Of a stretch of 64,000 nt of DNA, positions 27,765 to 36,285 are shown piece after piece; the stretch's first letter is position 1, and each line of letters starts with the position of its first letter. The stretch is from Streptomyces sp. NBC_01241 (GTDB taxonomy: Bacteria; Actinomycetota; Actinomycetes; Streptomycetales; Streptomycetaceae). The stretch lies in assembly GCF_041435435.1 (NCBI RefSeq), contig NZ_CP108494.1:930001-994000 (forward strand). Direction: 5' to 3'. Made by a program: the position numbers and the translations under genes. Under the pieces are notes generated by a model that searched no databases, was not told the origin of the DNA, and was given only the letters and a program-made list of their open reading frames with translations.

Positions 27765-28826
27765 GTGAAAATGCCCGGGCCCATGCACAGTCGTCGTCAC
27801 TTCCTTGGTGCCTCTGTCGCGGCTGCGGCGGCCCAGTTCGGCATGCCCAGTGGCGCGCAAGCACAGTCCGAATCGGAAGGCCCTGAGGCTTATTCCGCCG
27901 TCGATCCTGTGACGCGTCCGCCCTTTGGTCCGGTGAAGCAGATCCATGCCGGAGATCTGAACGTGGGGTACGTCGAGGCCGGACCTGTGAGCGGGCAGGC
28001 GGTCATACTTCTGCACGGCTGGCCCTACGACATTCATAGCTACGTCGCGGTCACACCTTTGCTCGCAGCTAAGGGATACAGGGTGGTCGTCCCTTATCTG
28101 AGAGGCCATGGAACAACGCGATTTCTTTCAAGCAAAACGCCCAGGAACGCCCAACAGTCGGCGTTCGCTGTCGACATCATCGCCCTGATGGACGCTCTCG
28201 GGATCGATAGGACCATTCTCGCCGGTTACGACTGGGGCTCACGGACGGGCGATATCATAGCGGCTCTCTGGCCAGAGCGTTGCAAGGCGCTGATTTCCGC
28301 GACCGGTTATCTGATCACGAATGTCGAAGCCAACAAGAAACCATCGCTACCGAAGGATGAATGGGCATGGTGGTATCAGTACTACTTCGCTACCGAAAGG
28401 GGCGTTCTCGGCCTCGAGAAGTACCGAAACGATTTGGCCAAACTGGTGTGGCGGTTCAATTCCCCGACATGGAATTTCGACGAAGCGACCTTCGATCGCA
28501 CGGCAGCGGCTTTCCGAAACCCGGATTACGTCAGTATCGTGATCGACAATTACCGCTGGCGGCTTGGTCTCGCAAAGGGTGAACGCCGGTACGACGCCAT
28601 AGAAAAGCGCCTTGCCACGGCCCCGGTAATCGAGGTGCCGACAATCACCATGGACGGAGCGCACGATCCATTTACGCCTCCAGGGAACGGATCGACTTAT
28701 CGCAAGAAGTTCACAGGAAAATACGCGCACCGGACCCTTAACACCGGACACAACCTTCCGCAGGAGGCCCCGCAGGCCTTCGCGGAGGCTGTCGTAGAAG
28801 TCGATGGATTCTCATCGCGTCGCTGA
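27765..28826 (+). CDS. Tat-exported alpha/beta hydrolase (epoxide hydrolase-like)
   Basis: 353 residues from the GTG at 27765, preceded by AAGGAG. The N-terminus has a twin-arginine signal (SRRHFLGASVAAAAAQFG, Ala-rich, ending near GAQAQ). The fold is shown by HGWPYD (oxyanion region), the nucleophile elbow GYDWGSR with Asp, as in epoxide hydrolase/haloalkane dehalogenase relatives, an acid near DGAHDPF and the catalytic His in NTGHNLPQE. Base composition is clearly less GC-rich than the neighbours, suggesting transfer from a non-actinomycete source. The substrate is unknown. Confidence 0.85.
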   Translation: MKMPGPMHSRRHFLGASVAAAAAQFGMPSGAQAQSESEGPEAYSAVDPVTRPPFGPVKQIHAGDLNVGYVEAGPVSGQAVILLHGWPYDIHSYVAVTPLLAAKGYRVVVPYLRGHGTTRFLSSKTPRNAQQSAFAVDIIALMDALGIDRTILAGYDWGSRTGDIIAALWPERCKALISATGYLITNVEANKKPSLPKDEWAWWYQYYFATERGVLGLEKYRNDLAKLVWRFNSPTWNFDEATFDRTAAAFRNPDYVSIVIDNYRWRLGLAKGERRYDAIEKRLATAPVIEVPTITMDGAHDPFTPPGNGSTYRKKFTGKYAHRTLNTGHNLPQEAPQAFAEAVVEVDGFSSRR

Positions 28827-28919
28827 GCCCAACGCGTGAGTTCAGGTCTGGCAGGCACGTCTGCGGCTGGTCGCGGTCACGTGGAGTCGCAACCTCCCGG
28901 GGTCCCCCTTTCCTCGGAC

Positions 28920-29110
28920 AGCGGCTCGTCAGGCCACGCTGTCTGCCGGATCGGCGAGCAGGACGCGGCCACCCTTGAGGGCTGCCGGCCAACAGGTGAG
29001 CGATGCGGGGGCCGTCGTATCCGGCATCCAGCACCACCAGAACCTCGTGATCGCCCTGCTGCCACTGACCTGCGGCGATCAGCCGGTCGACGCGCCCGGA
29101 GGAGGCCGCC
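28920..29110 (-). pseudogene. Transposase remnant (DDE type)
   Basis: The minus strand reads RVDRLIAAGQWQQGDHEVLV, then VLDAGYDGPRIAHLLA, the second catalytic-Asp region of a family common in Streptomyces. A following piece (RVLLADPADSVA) is in another frame. No ends are visible. Confidence 0.6.
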
Positions 29111-29217
29111 AAGAATGCGAACTGGTTGATCCGCCACAGGACCGCCGAGCTGGAGGAATGCGCCAACCCAGAGTCGAACCGCGTCCGCAAGGGGCGCGTG
29201 CCCGAGTACCTACCGGG

Positions 29218-30243
29218 CTACGCGAAGCGTTCGTGGTCGGCCAACACCGCGTCGATCACACCGAGATGCATGGCGACTCGCCCGTCCCTGGGATCGGAGC
29301 ACTGGGTCAACGTCAGCAGGGACTTCCACAGCGCCCAGCCCCTGGCCCTGGCCCAGGTGGCGTCATCCTGGCCGACTGTGTGCCGGAATACCTCGCGGCT
29401 CTCCTCGCGGAGCATCGTCCAGGCGATCACGAGATCGCAGGCAGGGTCTCCGATGCCCGAGGTGCCGAAGTCGATGACGGCCGACAGCTTGCCGTCGGTG
29501 ACAAGCAGGTTGTTGCCGCCGATGTCGCCGTGGAACCACACCGGCGTTCCACACCATTGGGCCTCGAGTGCCGCTTGCCAGGTCTCGGTGGCCCTCACGG
29601 TGTCGATCCGGTCGCTCAGGGCGGTGATGCAGCGACGCGTCTCGTCGTCGTAGTGGGCGGGTGACGCGCCGCGATACCCGCTGTGCGCCCCGGCGAGAGG
29701 ACCGGCCTTGGGGTCACAGCGCTGAAGGGCGAGGATGAACCCGGCGACATTGGTGGCGAACTGGGTCATGTCGTCGATGCGTTCGGGAGACGCCGTCTCG
29801 CCGGGCAGCCAGCCGCGCACGGACCAGGGGAAGGGGTACCCCGCGCCGGGGGCTCCCTTGGCCAGGACGGTGGGGACGGCCGCCGGCAGCGCGGGGGCCA
29901 GGCGAGGCAGCCAGTCGCATTCCTTGTCGACCGCAGGGGCGTAGCCGGCTGCGGTGGGCAGGCGGACCGTCATGTCGTCACCGAGGCGGTAGGTGCGGTT
30001 GTCCCAGCCGTCCACCGCCACCGGGACCACGGGCAGACGGCTCCACTGAGGGAACTGGGCGGCGATCAACCACTTCACCAGGGCAGCGTTGATTCCCGCG
30101 CGCCCGTCCGAACTCACGCCGTCCCCCCACAGGTCCCAACCCGGCGTTGTCTCCTGGATCTGCGCCGCGGTCAGGCCCTCATACCCTCCGTAGTCCCACT
30201 CCATCAGGTCGGGATCGGGCTGGACGCCGGTCAGGCCGGCCAA
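29218..30243 (-). CDS. Aminoglycoside phosphotransferase-family protein fused to histidine-phosphatase fragment
   Basis: 341 residues as an open frame. From about residue 50 it is an APH-type kinase: N-lobe (TYRLGDDMTVRLPTA), Brenner motif WFHGDIGGNNLLV and metal motif VIDFGTSGIGDPACDLVIAW. Residues 10-48 (DLMEWDYGGYEGLTAAQIQE, TPGWDLWGDG) instead match an internal piece of a phosphoglycerate-mutase-like histidine phosphatase. About ten natural kinase residues appear to have been replaced, so this is a recombination chimera. Kinase residues are intact, so phosphotransfer is possible; the substrate is not predictable. Confidence 0.82.
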   Translation of the reverse strand: MAGLTGVQPDPDLMEWDYGGYEGLTAAQIQETTPGWDLWGDGVSSDGRAGINAALVKWLIAAQFPQWSRLPVVPVAVDGWDNRTYRLGDDMTVRLPTAAGYAPAVDKECDWLPRLAPALPAAVPTVLAKGAPGAGYPFPWSVRGWLPGETASPERIDDMTQFATNVAGFILALQRCDPKAGPLAGAHSGYRGASPAHYDDETRRCITALSDRIDTVRATETWQAALEAQWCGTPVWFHGDIGGNNLLVTDGKLSAVIDFGTSGIGDPACDLVIAWTMLREESREVFRHTVGQDDATWARARGWALWKSLLTLTQCSDPRDGRVAMHLGVIDAVLADHERFA

Positions 30244-30424
30244 CTGGGTTCATCCGGCCGCCTGTGTATGGGTCTCACGGTGCGGGGGGCCTGCCGGTGC
30301 GAGACCACGTGCCACCAACCATGGCCGGCTCCGCGGAAACCCGCCAGGCCTGACCGCGGTCGCGCGGAAGGGGAGAACACTACCCGTCCGATCCGCCCCG
30401 AATGCCGAAGTTCAACGCTGCGTA

Positions 30425-30503
30425 GTCAGCACCAAGTCAGCACGGGACAGGCGATCAGGGGTGCTGACATGCGGTTTCAGGTCAGCACCAAACCAGCACG
30501 GGA
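30425..30503. repeat. Direct and inverted GTCAGCACC repeats
   Basis: Two near-identical 23-bp copies (30425-30447, 30481-30503; GTCAGCACCAAGTCAGCACG and a variant with AACC) flank an inverted GGTGCTGAC (30460-30468). This arrangement resembles a recombinase arm or core site. Otherwise 30244-30725 shows no gene. Confidence 0.55.
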
Positions 30504-30725
30504 GTCAGCAGCAGGGCAATAAACCATGCCTAATGGCGCAATCCTGACAGGCGCCTGCCGGCCTTCAATACGGTCCTCGAAGCAGTCTCGACGTGCCTGT
30601 CGTAGTGGCCCCGCGCACACCCGGCCCGAGAACTATGGTGTCCCGCCACATGTGCCTCTGACCTGCCCATTCCTACGGTGTGGCGACACGAAACCGTCCC
30701 CGCCAACTGTCCGGAAGTGGTGTTC

Positions 30726-32111
30726 ATGGCTGCCTCGGCATCCGCCCCGCCGACCACCCGCTCGCTCAAACGCATCGTCGCCGCAAGTCTCATCGGCACC
30801 ACCATCGAGTGGTACGACTTCTTCCTGTACGGGTCAGCTGCCGCGCTGGTCTTCAACAAGCTGTTCTTCCCCGATTCCGAACCGCTCGTCGGCACTCTGC
30901 TCTCGTTCCTCACCTACGCAGTCGGTTTCGCCGCCCGGCCGCTCGGTGCTCTGGTGTTCGGCCACTACGGCGACCGGCTCGGCCGCAAGAAGCTGCTGGT
31001 GCTCAGTCTGCTGATGATGGGCGGAGCGACGTTCGCCATCGGGCTGTTGCCGACGCATGCCACGGTCGGGGCCGCCGCTCCCGTGCTGCTCACCGTCCTG
31101 CGCCTGGTGCAGGGCTTCGCCCTCGGTGGTGAGTGGGGTGGGGCCGTGCTGCTGGTGTCGGAGCACGGGGACGCCAAGCGGCGCGGGTTCTGGGCCTCCT
31201 GGCCGCAGACGGGGGCGCCGGCCGGGCAGTTGCTCGCCACCGGGGTGCTGTCCGCGCTCACCGCGCTGATGTCGGACTCGGCCTTCGGAGCGTGGGGCTG
31301 GCGCATACCGTTCCTGCTCTCCGGAGTCCTGGTGATCATCGGCTTGTGGATTCGTCTCTCTGTCGATGAATCACCGGTGTTCAAGGCCGCTCTGGCGCAG
31401 GCCGAGGAGCGCAAGGCGGCCGCCGCGGTCGCCGAGAAGATGCCGCTCGTCGCCGTGCTTCGGCACCACTGGCGCGATGTGCTGATCGCCATGGGCGCCC
31501 GGATGGCGGAGAACATCAGCTACTACGTCATCACGGCGTTCATCCTCGTGTACGCGACCACGGCAGCGGATCTGGACAAACAGACGGCCCTCAACGCGGT
31601 GCTCATCGCCTCGGCCATCCACTTCGCGGTCATTCCGGTGTGGGGCGCGCTGTCGGACCGGGTCGGGCGCCGGCCGGTCTACCTGGTCGGTGCGATCGGC
31701 GTGGGGCTGTGGATGTTCCCGTTCTTCGCGCTGATCGACACCCGGAGCTTCGGAAGTCTGCTGCTCGCCGTCACCGTCGGGCTCATCTTCCACGGTGCGA
31801 TGTACGCGCCCCAGGCGGCCTTCTTCTCGGAGATGTTCGCGACCCGGATGCGGTACTCGGGCGCGTCGATCGGGGCGCAGTTCTCGTCCGTCGCGGCCGG
31901 TGCTCCGGCGCCGCTGATCGCCACCGCGCTGCTCGCGGACTTCGACAGCTCCGTGCCCATCTCGCTGTACGTCATCGCGGCGGCGCTCATCACCGTGGTG
32001 GCGGTGCTCTGCGCCAGGGAGACCAGGGACCGGGATCTCGCGGACATCGAGGGGACCGGCGCGAAGCCGGCCGCACCCGCGGTGGCGGCGGCCGACGCCC
32101 GTAGCGTCTGA
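30726..32111 (+). CDS. MFS metabolite:H+ symporter (MHS family)
   Basis: 461 residues from the ATG at 30726. The N-terminus has TIEWYDFFLYGSAAAL and the loop motif GHYGDRLGRKKLL, characteristic of the metabolite:H+ symporter branch (shikimate, proline/betaine, alpha-ketoglutarate transporters). The second half repeats ALSDRVGRRPVYLVG. About twelve hydrophobic helices. A bidirectional terminator follows. Likely imports an organic acid or osmolyte; the exact substrate cannot be read from sequence. Confidence 0.92.
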   Translation: MAASASAPPTTRSLKRIVAASLIGTTIEWYDFFLYGSAAALVFNKLFFPDSEPLVGTLLSFLTYAVGFAARPLGALVFGHYGDRLGRKKLLVLSLLMMGGATFAIGLLPTHATVGAAAPVLLTVLRLVQGFALGGEWGGAVLLVSEHGDAKRRGFWASWPQTGAPAGQLLATGVLSALTALMSDSAFGAWGWRIPFLLSGVLVIIGLWIRLSVDESPVFKAALAQAEERKAAAAVAEKMPLVAVLRHHWRDVLIAMGARMAENISYYVITAFILVYATTAADLDKQTALNAVLIASAIHFAVIPVWGALSDRVGRRPVYLVGAIGVGLWMFPFFALIDTRSFGSLLLAVTVGLIFHGAMYAPQAAFFSEMFATRMRYSGASIGAQFSSVAAGAPAPLIATALLADFDSSVPISLYVIAAALITVVAVLCARETRDRDLADIEGTGAKPAAPAVAAADARSV

Positions 32112-32124
32112 GTCGTGAGCGCCG

Positions 32125-32168
32125 GGTGCGCGGACGGGGCCGGGGGTACCGGGCCCCGTCCGCGCACC
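32125..32168. terminator. 17-bp perfect hairpin between convergent genes
   Basis: GGTGCGCGGACGGGGCC pairs perfectly with GGCCCCGTCCGCGCACC across a 10-base loop, placed between the MFS gene and the convergent Nudix gene. It can terminate both. Confidence 0.92.
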
Positions 32169-32176
32169 GTGGTGTG

Positions 32177-32656
32177 TCAGTGCTGGACGGTGGGTTCGAA
32201 CCAGGTGGGTTCGTCGGTCAGGGACTGCTTGATCCTGAAGAGGGAGAACTGGTTCAACGGCGGCAGCGCGTCCACCGGGAACCAGTCCACCTCCAGCGAC
32301 TCGTCGTCGTTGACGCGGGCCTCGCCGCCGGTCGCCCGGCAGCGGAAGGTGACGTCCAGGTACTGGCACCGGTCACCGTTGGCGTACTGCACCGGTGCCA
32401 GGGCCTGGGTGAGGACCACCCGCTCCGCCACACAGCGCACGGCGGTCTCTTCGTACACCTCGCGCTCCGCCGTCATCGCCGGCTGCTCACCCGGCTCGCA
32501 GATGCCGCCGATGACCGACCACTTGCCGGTGTCGGAACGCCGTCCGAGAAGCACGCGACCCTCGTCGTCGAAGACCACGGCGGTAACCCCCGGCAGCAGG
32601 AGCAGCTGTTGGCCCGCGGTGGCGCGGATCTCGCGGATGAAATCAGGAGTACTCAT
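32177..32656 (-). CDS. Nudix hydrolase
   Basis: 159 residues. Nudix box GGICEPGEQPAMTAEREVYE followed by ETAV fits GX5EX7REUXEEXGU except at the last Gly. It probably hydrolyses a nucleoside diphosphate-linked substrate. The frame starts MSTPDFIREI. About 30 bp separates it from the upstream lnt gene, so they may be co-transcribed. Typical length for a single-domain Nudix protein. Confidence 0.9.
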   Translation of the reverse strand: MSTPDFIREIRATAGQQLLLLPGVTAVVFDDEGRVLLGRRSDTGKWSVIGGICEPGEQPAMTAEREVYEETAVRCVAERVVLTQALAPVQYANGDRCQYLDVTFRCRATGGEARVNDDESLEVDWFPVDALPPLNQFSLFRIKQSLTDEPTWFEPTVQH

Positions 32657-32686
32657 GGGCCCGACCCTACGTGGCGCGCGAGTCGA

Positions 32687-34288
32687 TCAGCGGTTGCGCC
32701 GGACCCGTACCGAACGGGCGGTGACCCAGCCCAGCCCCACCACGGCGAGCAGGGCGAGGACTCCCTCGGGGAGCGTGCCCATCCGGGTCGCGGGCGTGAG
32801 CGAGGACCTCAGCGGCACCTTGTCCACGAGCGCGTCCGGGGTGAACAGCTTCGTCTTCTGGACGACGGTCCCGTCCGGACGGATGACGGCGCTGACCCCG
32901 CTGGTGACGGGCACGACGACGGACCTGCTGTGCTCGACCGCCCGCACCCTGGACATGGCCAGCTGCTGGTAGGTCATCTCGCTGCGCCCGAAAGCGGCGT
33001 TGTTGCTGGGTACGGCGATCATCTGGCCGCCGTGCATGACCGTGTCCCGTACCGCGTCGTCGAACGCGGCCTCGTAACAGGTCACGAGCCCCACGTTCGT
33101 ACCCGCCAGGCCGAAGACGCCGACCTTTTTTCCGGGTCCGAAGTCGCGCCGTACACGGTCCACGTCCGAGCTGAAGAGACGTGCGAAGGACCGCATCGGA
33201 ATGTACTCGCCGAACGGCTGGACGTGGCGCTTGTCGTACGTCTCGCCGGGCCCCTTCTTCGGATCCCACTGGATGAGGGTGTTACGCAGCTTGCCGGTGT
33301 CGGGCTCGACCACCGCCCCGATCACGGTGGGTACGCCGATGGCCTTCACCGCGTCGTCGATGACGATGCGGGCGTCGGCGTTCCGGTACGGGTCCAGGTC
33401 GGAGGAGTTCTCCGGCCACAGGACGAAGTCGGGCTGCGGCACCTTGCCCGCCTTCACGTCCTGGGCGAGTTGCTCCGTGCGGCGCACGTGGTTGTCGAGG
33501 ACGGCGCGGCGCTGGGAGTTGAAGTCGAGTCCGAGTCGCGGCACGTTGCCCTGGATCGCGGCGACGGTCGCGGTGCCGTCCTCGGGCGAGTCGTCCACGA
33601 GCGGCAGGGCGGCGAAGGCGGCGGCGACGGGGACCAGGACGGTCGCGGCCGCCGCGGCGACGGCGGCCCGGGGTACCTCGCCCGTGGTGCGGTAGGTACG
33701 GAACCGGCGTACCGCTTCACAGAGCCCGAAGCCGCACAGGACCACCGCGAAGGAGAGCAGCGGTGTGCCGCCCACGGCCGCGAGCGGCAGGAACACGCTG
33801 TCCGCCTGGCCGAAGGCGATCTTCCCCCAGGGAAAGCCGCCGAACGGCACCCTGGCCCGGATTCCCTCGTCGAGGGCCCAGACCGCGGCGGCCCACACCG
33901 GCCACCAGGCGAGCCGGGAGACGGCGGCGATCCCGATGCAGCCGACCGCGATGAACAGCGCTTCGGCCGTGGCGAGCGCCAGCCACGGGACCGGACCGAC
34001 CTCCTCGCCCGTCCAGTACAGCAGCGGCAGCATGAAACCGAGCCCGGCGAGGAGGCCGAGGCCGAATCCGGCGCGCAGTCTGCGTTCGTGCAGCACCCAG
34101 CCGAGCAGGGCGAAACCGGGCAGAACCAGCCACCACAGGGGTCGCGGCGGGAAGCTCAGGTACAGCAGCACTCCCGCGATCACGGCGGCGGCGGGCCGTA
34201 CGAGCCGCCGCACCGGCCGTCTCCCCCCTGACGCGGGGGCGGCTGCGGGCTGTTGCGGGTCGTCGACTGACGTGATGGTGGCGCTCAC
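32687..34288 (-). CDS. lnt: Apolipoprotein N-acyltransferase
   Basis: 533 residues from the GTG at 34288. About six N-terminal membrane helices (AAAVIAGVLLYLSFPP, LLAGLGFMLPLLYWTG and others) are followed by a nitrilase-like periplasmic domain with the catalytic triad: Glu in VLWPENSSDL, Lys in YDKRHVQPFGEY and Cys in LVTCYEAAFDD. A final helix (GVLALLAVVGLGWV) ends the protein. It adds the third acyl chain to lipoproteins at the outer face of the membrane. Streptomyces usually have one or more such enzymes. Confidence 0.93.
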   Translation of the reverse strand: MSATITSVDDPQQPAAAPASGGRRPVRRLVRPAAAVIAGVLLYLSFPPRPLWWLVLPGFALLGWVLHERRLRAGFGLGLLAGLGFMLPLLYWTGEEVGPVPWLALATAEALFIAVGCIGIAAVSRLAWWPVWAAAVWALDEGIRARVPFGGFPWGKIAFGQADSVFLPLAAVGGTPLLSFAVVLCGFGLCEAVRRFRTYRTTGEVPRAAVAAAAATVLVPVAAAFAALPLVDDSPEDGTATVAAIQGNVPRLGLDFNSQRRAVLDNHVRRTEQLAQDVKAGKVPQPDFVLWPENSSDLDPYRNADARIVIDDAVKAIGVPTVIGAVVEPDTGKLRNTLIQWDPKKGPGETYDKRHVQPFGEYIPMRSFARLFSSDVDRVRRDFGPGKKVGVFGLAGTNVGLVTCYEAAFDDAVRDTVMHGGQMIAVPSNNAAFGRSEMTYQQLAMSRVRAVEHSRSVVVPVTSGVSAVIRPDGTVVQKTKLFTPDALVDKVPLRSSLTPATRMGTLPEGVLALLAVVGLGWVTARSVRVRRNR

Positions 34289-34817
34289 CCGGCGGAGTCT
34301 ACGGTGGTCGGCTGTGTGCCGGGCAGCCCCTCGGGGGTGACGGGACCCTTCTTGCCGGATCGTTTCGCCGCTTTCCCGCACAGATACGGACCCCTGTCGT
34401 TACCGTGTCTGCCAGTCCCCGACGATGGACCGGATCCGGCCATGACGAACGGGACGGTCACAGGTCGGGGGCGCACGTGACGAGTGCACCAGCGGGACAG
34501 GACCGGGCGCGGGCACGCGGGAACGCTTCCGACGGGGCCGGGGCCGTGATCCTCGCCGCCTGCGCGATCTGGCGGCGCCGCGCTCACCTCGCTCGCGATG
34601 CTGGCCGGCGTCGGCAATGCCCTGAGCTTCACTCCGGTGACCGCAGGGGCGGGTCTCCTCGCAGGGCTCGCGTCGGCCCGGCGGCCCATCGGCTACGGCT
34701 CGGCGGGGCCGGACGATGAGGACGGGACGGACGGGACGCGCCGACCGGGCGATGGCCGTCAGGCACCTGGTCCCAACGGTGTTCCCGGGCCCCGGAGGCC
34801 ACGGACCGAGTCGCGGA
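34289..34817. other. No confident gene; possible decayed membrane-protein frame
   Basis: A broken plus-strand reading from about 34477 (TSAPAGQDRARARG, AVILAACAIW) shifts frame near 34575 to MLAGVGNALSFTPVTAGAG and LLAGLASARRPIG. This suggests a short decayed membrane protein. No family recognised. Confidence 0.4.
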
Positions 34818-35381
34818 TCAGGCTCCGGCCGGCGCACCGCTCGTCGACAGGTGCAGGCGTTCGCGGATGAACCGTACGCCCGTCTCCGCGTCGTCGACCG
34901 TGATGGTGAACGTCCGGCCGTCACCGAGCCGGAGCACCAGGCCCTCGCCCCTGCGGACCACCACGGCCGTGCCTTGCTCGGGGCGCCAGCGGTAGCCCCA
35001 GCCGCCCCACTGGCGCGGGTTGACCTGGGGTACGAACTCCGCGCCCACGACCTGGGTCAGCAGAATGCGGCGGCGCGGGAGGCCCATGTGTCCGCAGCGC
35101 ACTTCGAGGGCGTCCCCGTCGACCCTGACGGCCACGTTCACGAAGGCGAGGGTGCCGAACAGCATGAGCAGTCCGGCGGCGACGCAGCCGATCACGGCCA
35201 TCAGCAGCGGGGCGACTCCGGACGTCCAGTTGGAGGTGACGGCCAGCTGGACGCCGAGCGCCAGGCAGGCGGCGCCCACGGCGGCGAGCACCCACTGGGC
35301 CCGGTTGGTGGCCCTGCCGATCCATACGGCGGAGTGCGGGTCGGCTCCGGGGCGCCTCGGTTTTCGGGGGTGGTCCCTCAT
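34818..35381 (-). CDS. PH-like two-helix membrane protein
   Basis: 187 residues from the ATG at 35381 (an ATG six codons upstream is possible). Two adjacent helices (WVLAAVGAACLALGVQLAV; LMAVIGCVAAGLLMLFGTLA) are followed by a beta-rich domain (DALEVRCGHMGLPRRRI, VVVRRGEGLVLRLGDG, FTITVDDAETGVRFI), the pattern of bacterial PH-domain membrane proteins. Function unknown; common in actinomycetes. Confidence 0.75.
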   Translation of the reverse strand: MRDHPRKPRRPGADPHSAVWIGRATNRAQWVLAAVGAACLALGVQLAVTSNWTSGVAPLLMAVIGCVAAGLLMLFGTLAFVNVAVRVDGDALEVRCGHMGLPRRRILLTQVVGAEFVPQVNPRQWGGWGYRWRPEQGTAVVVRRGEGLVLRLGDGRTFTITVDDAETGVRFIRERLHLSTSGAPAGA

Positions 35382-35441
35382 GTCAAGCAGCGTACTCAAG
35401 AACCCGCCCGCCGGGCATGGGTCCGGTGGCCCCGCGCCGGG

Positions 35442-36227
35442 TCAGCGGGCGGTGCTGACGGCCCCCAGCAGCCGCCCCTCGGCGTAGCCCAGAGCGGCTT
35501 CCGGCAGCTCGGCGGTGCGGCCGCCGAGGAGCACGGTGAGACTTCCGGCCGGTTCCGCCGACGGAGCGGGTGCCACGCCGATTCGGCGCAGCGCCTGGGC
35601 GGCGACGGCGCCGGCGGAACCGTGCAGCACGACGGGCGGCAGACCGGGCTGCCGCACGGCGGCGCGGATCCGTTCGGCGACCAGCTCGTAATGGGTGCAG
35701 CCCAGGACCACGGCCCGCACCTCGCGCGGGGTGCGCGCGGCGGCCGCGGCGATGGCCCGGTCGATCGCCGGCTCGTCCGCGTGCTCCACGGCGTCGGCGA
35801 GACCCGGGCACGGGACCTCGGTGACGGCGACGGAGCGGGCGAAGTCCCGGATGAGTCCGCGCTGGTACGGGCTGCCGGTGGTGGCGGGCGTGGCCCAGAT
35901 CGCTACGGGGCCGCCACCCGCGACGGACGGCTTGATGGCGGGAACGGTGCCGATGACCGGCAGCGCGGGTTCCAGCTCGGCACGGAGCGTCGGCAGGGCG
36001 TGGACGGAGGCCGTGTTGCAGGCGACGATCAGTGCGTCGGGCCGGTGGTCGGCGGCCGCCCGGGCCACGTCCAGCGCGCGGGCGGTCACGTCCTCGGGGG
36101 TACGCGGCCCCCAGGGCATGCTGCCGGGGTCACAGGAGAGCACCAGATCGGCGTCGGGCCTCAGCCCGCGTACCGCGGCGGCGGCCGCGAGCAGGCCGAT
36201 TCCGGAGTCCATGAGCGCGATCTTCAC
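35442..36227 (-). CDS. Aspartate/glutamate racemase-family protein (MurI-like)
   Basis: 261 residues from the GTG at 36227. Both catalytic cysteines are present in context: ACNTAS and LGCTHYELV. The N-terminal DSGIGLL carries the Asp-Ser pair of glutamate racemase. It would interconvert L- and D-glutamate (or aspartate). It lacks a neighbouring cell-wall gene, so it may be a second, non-housekeeping racemase. Divergent from the glycosyltransferase gene with 58 bp between starts. Confidence 0.88.
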   Translation of the reverse strand: MKIALMDSGIGLLAAAAAVRGLRPDADLVLSCDPGSMPWGPRTPEDVTARALDVARAAADHRPDALIVACNTASVHALPTLRAELEPALPVIGTVPAIKPSVAGGGPVAIWATPATTGSPYQRGLIRDFARSVAVTEVPCPGLADAVEHADEPAIDRAIAAAAARTPREVRAVVLGCTHYELVAERIRAAVRQPGLPPVVLHGSAGAVAAQALRRIGVAPAPSAEPAGSLTVLLGGRTAELPEAALGYAEGRLLGAVSTAR

Positions 36228-36285
36228 CCGGTCACCATAGTCGACCGCCCTTGCGGTTCCGTCACGGTGGGGCAGACTGCGGCGG

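Noticed and set aside
32126..34231. 701-residue plus-strand frame
   Set aside because: Antisense to the Nudix and lnt genes, Arg/Gly/His-rich, no motifs.
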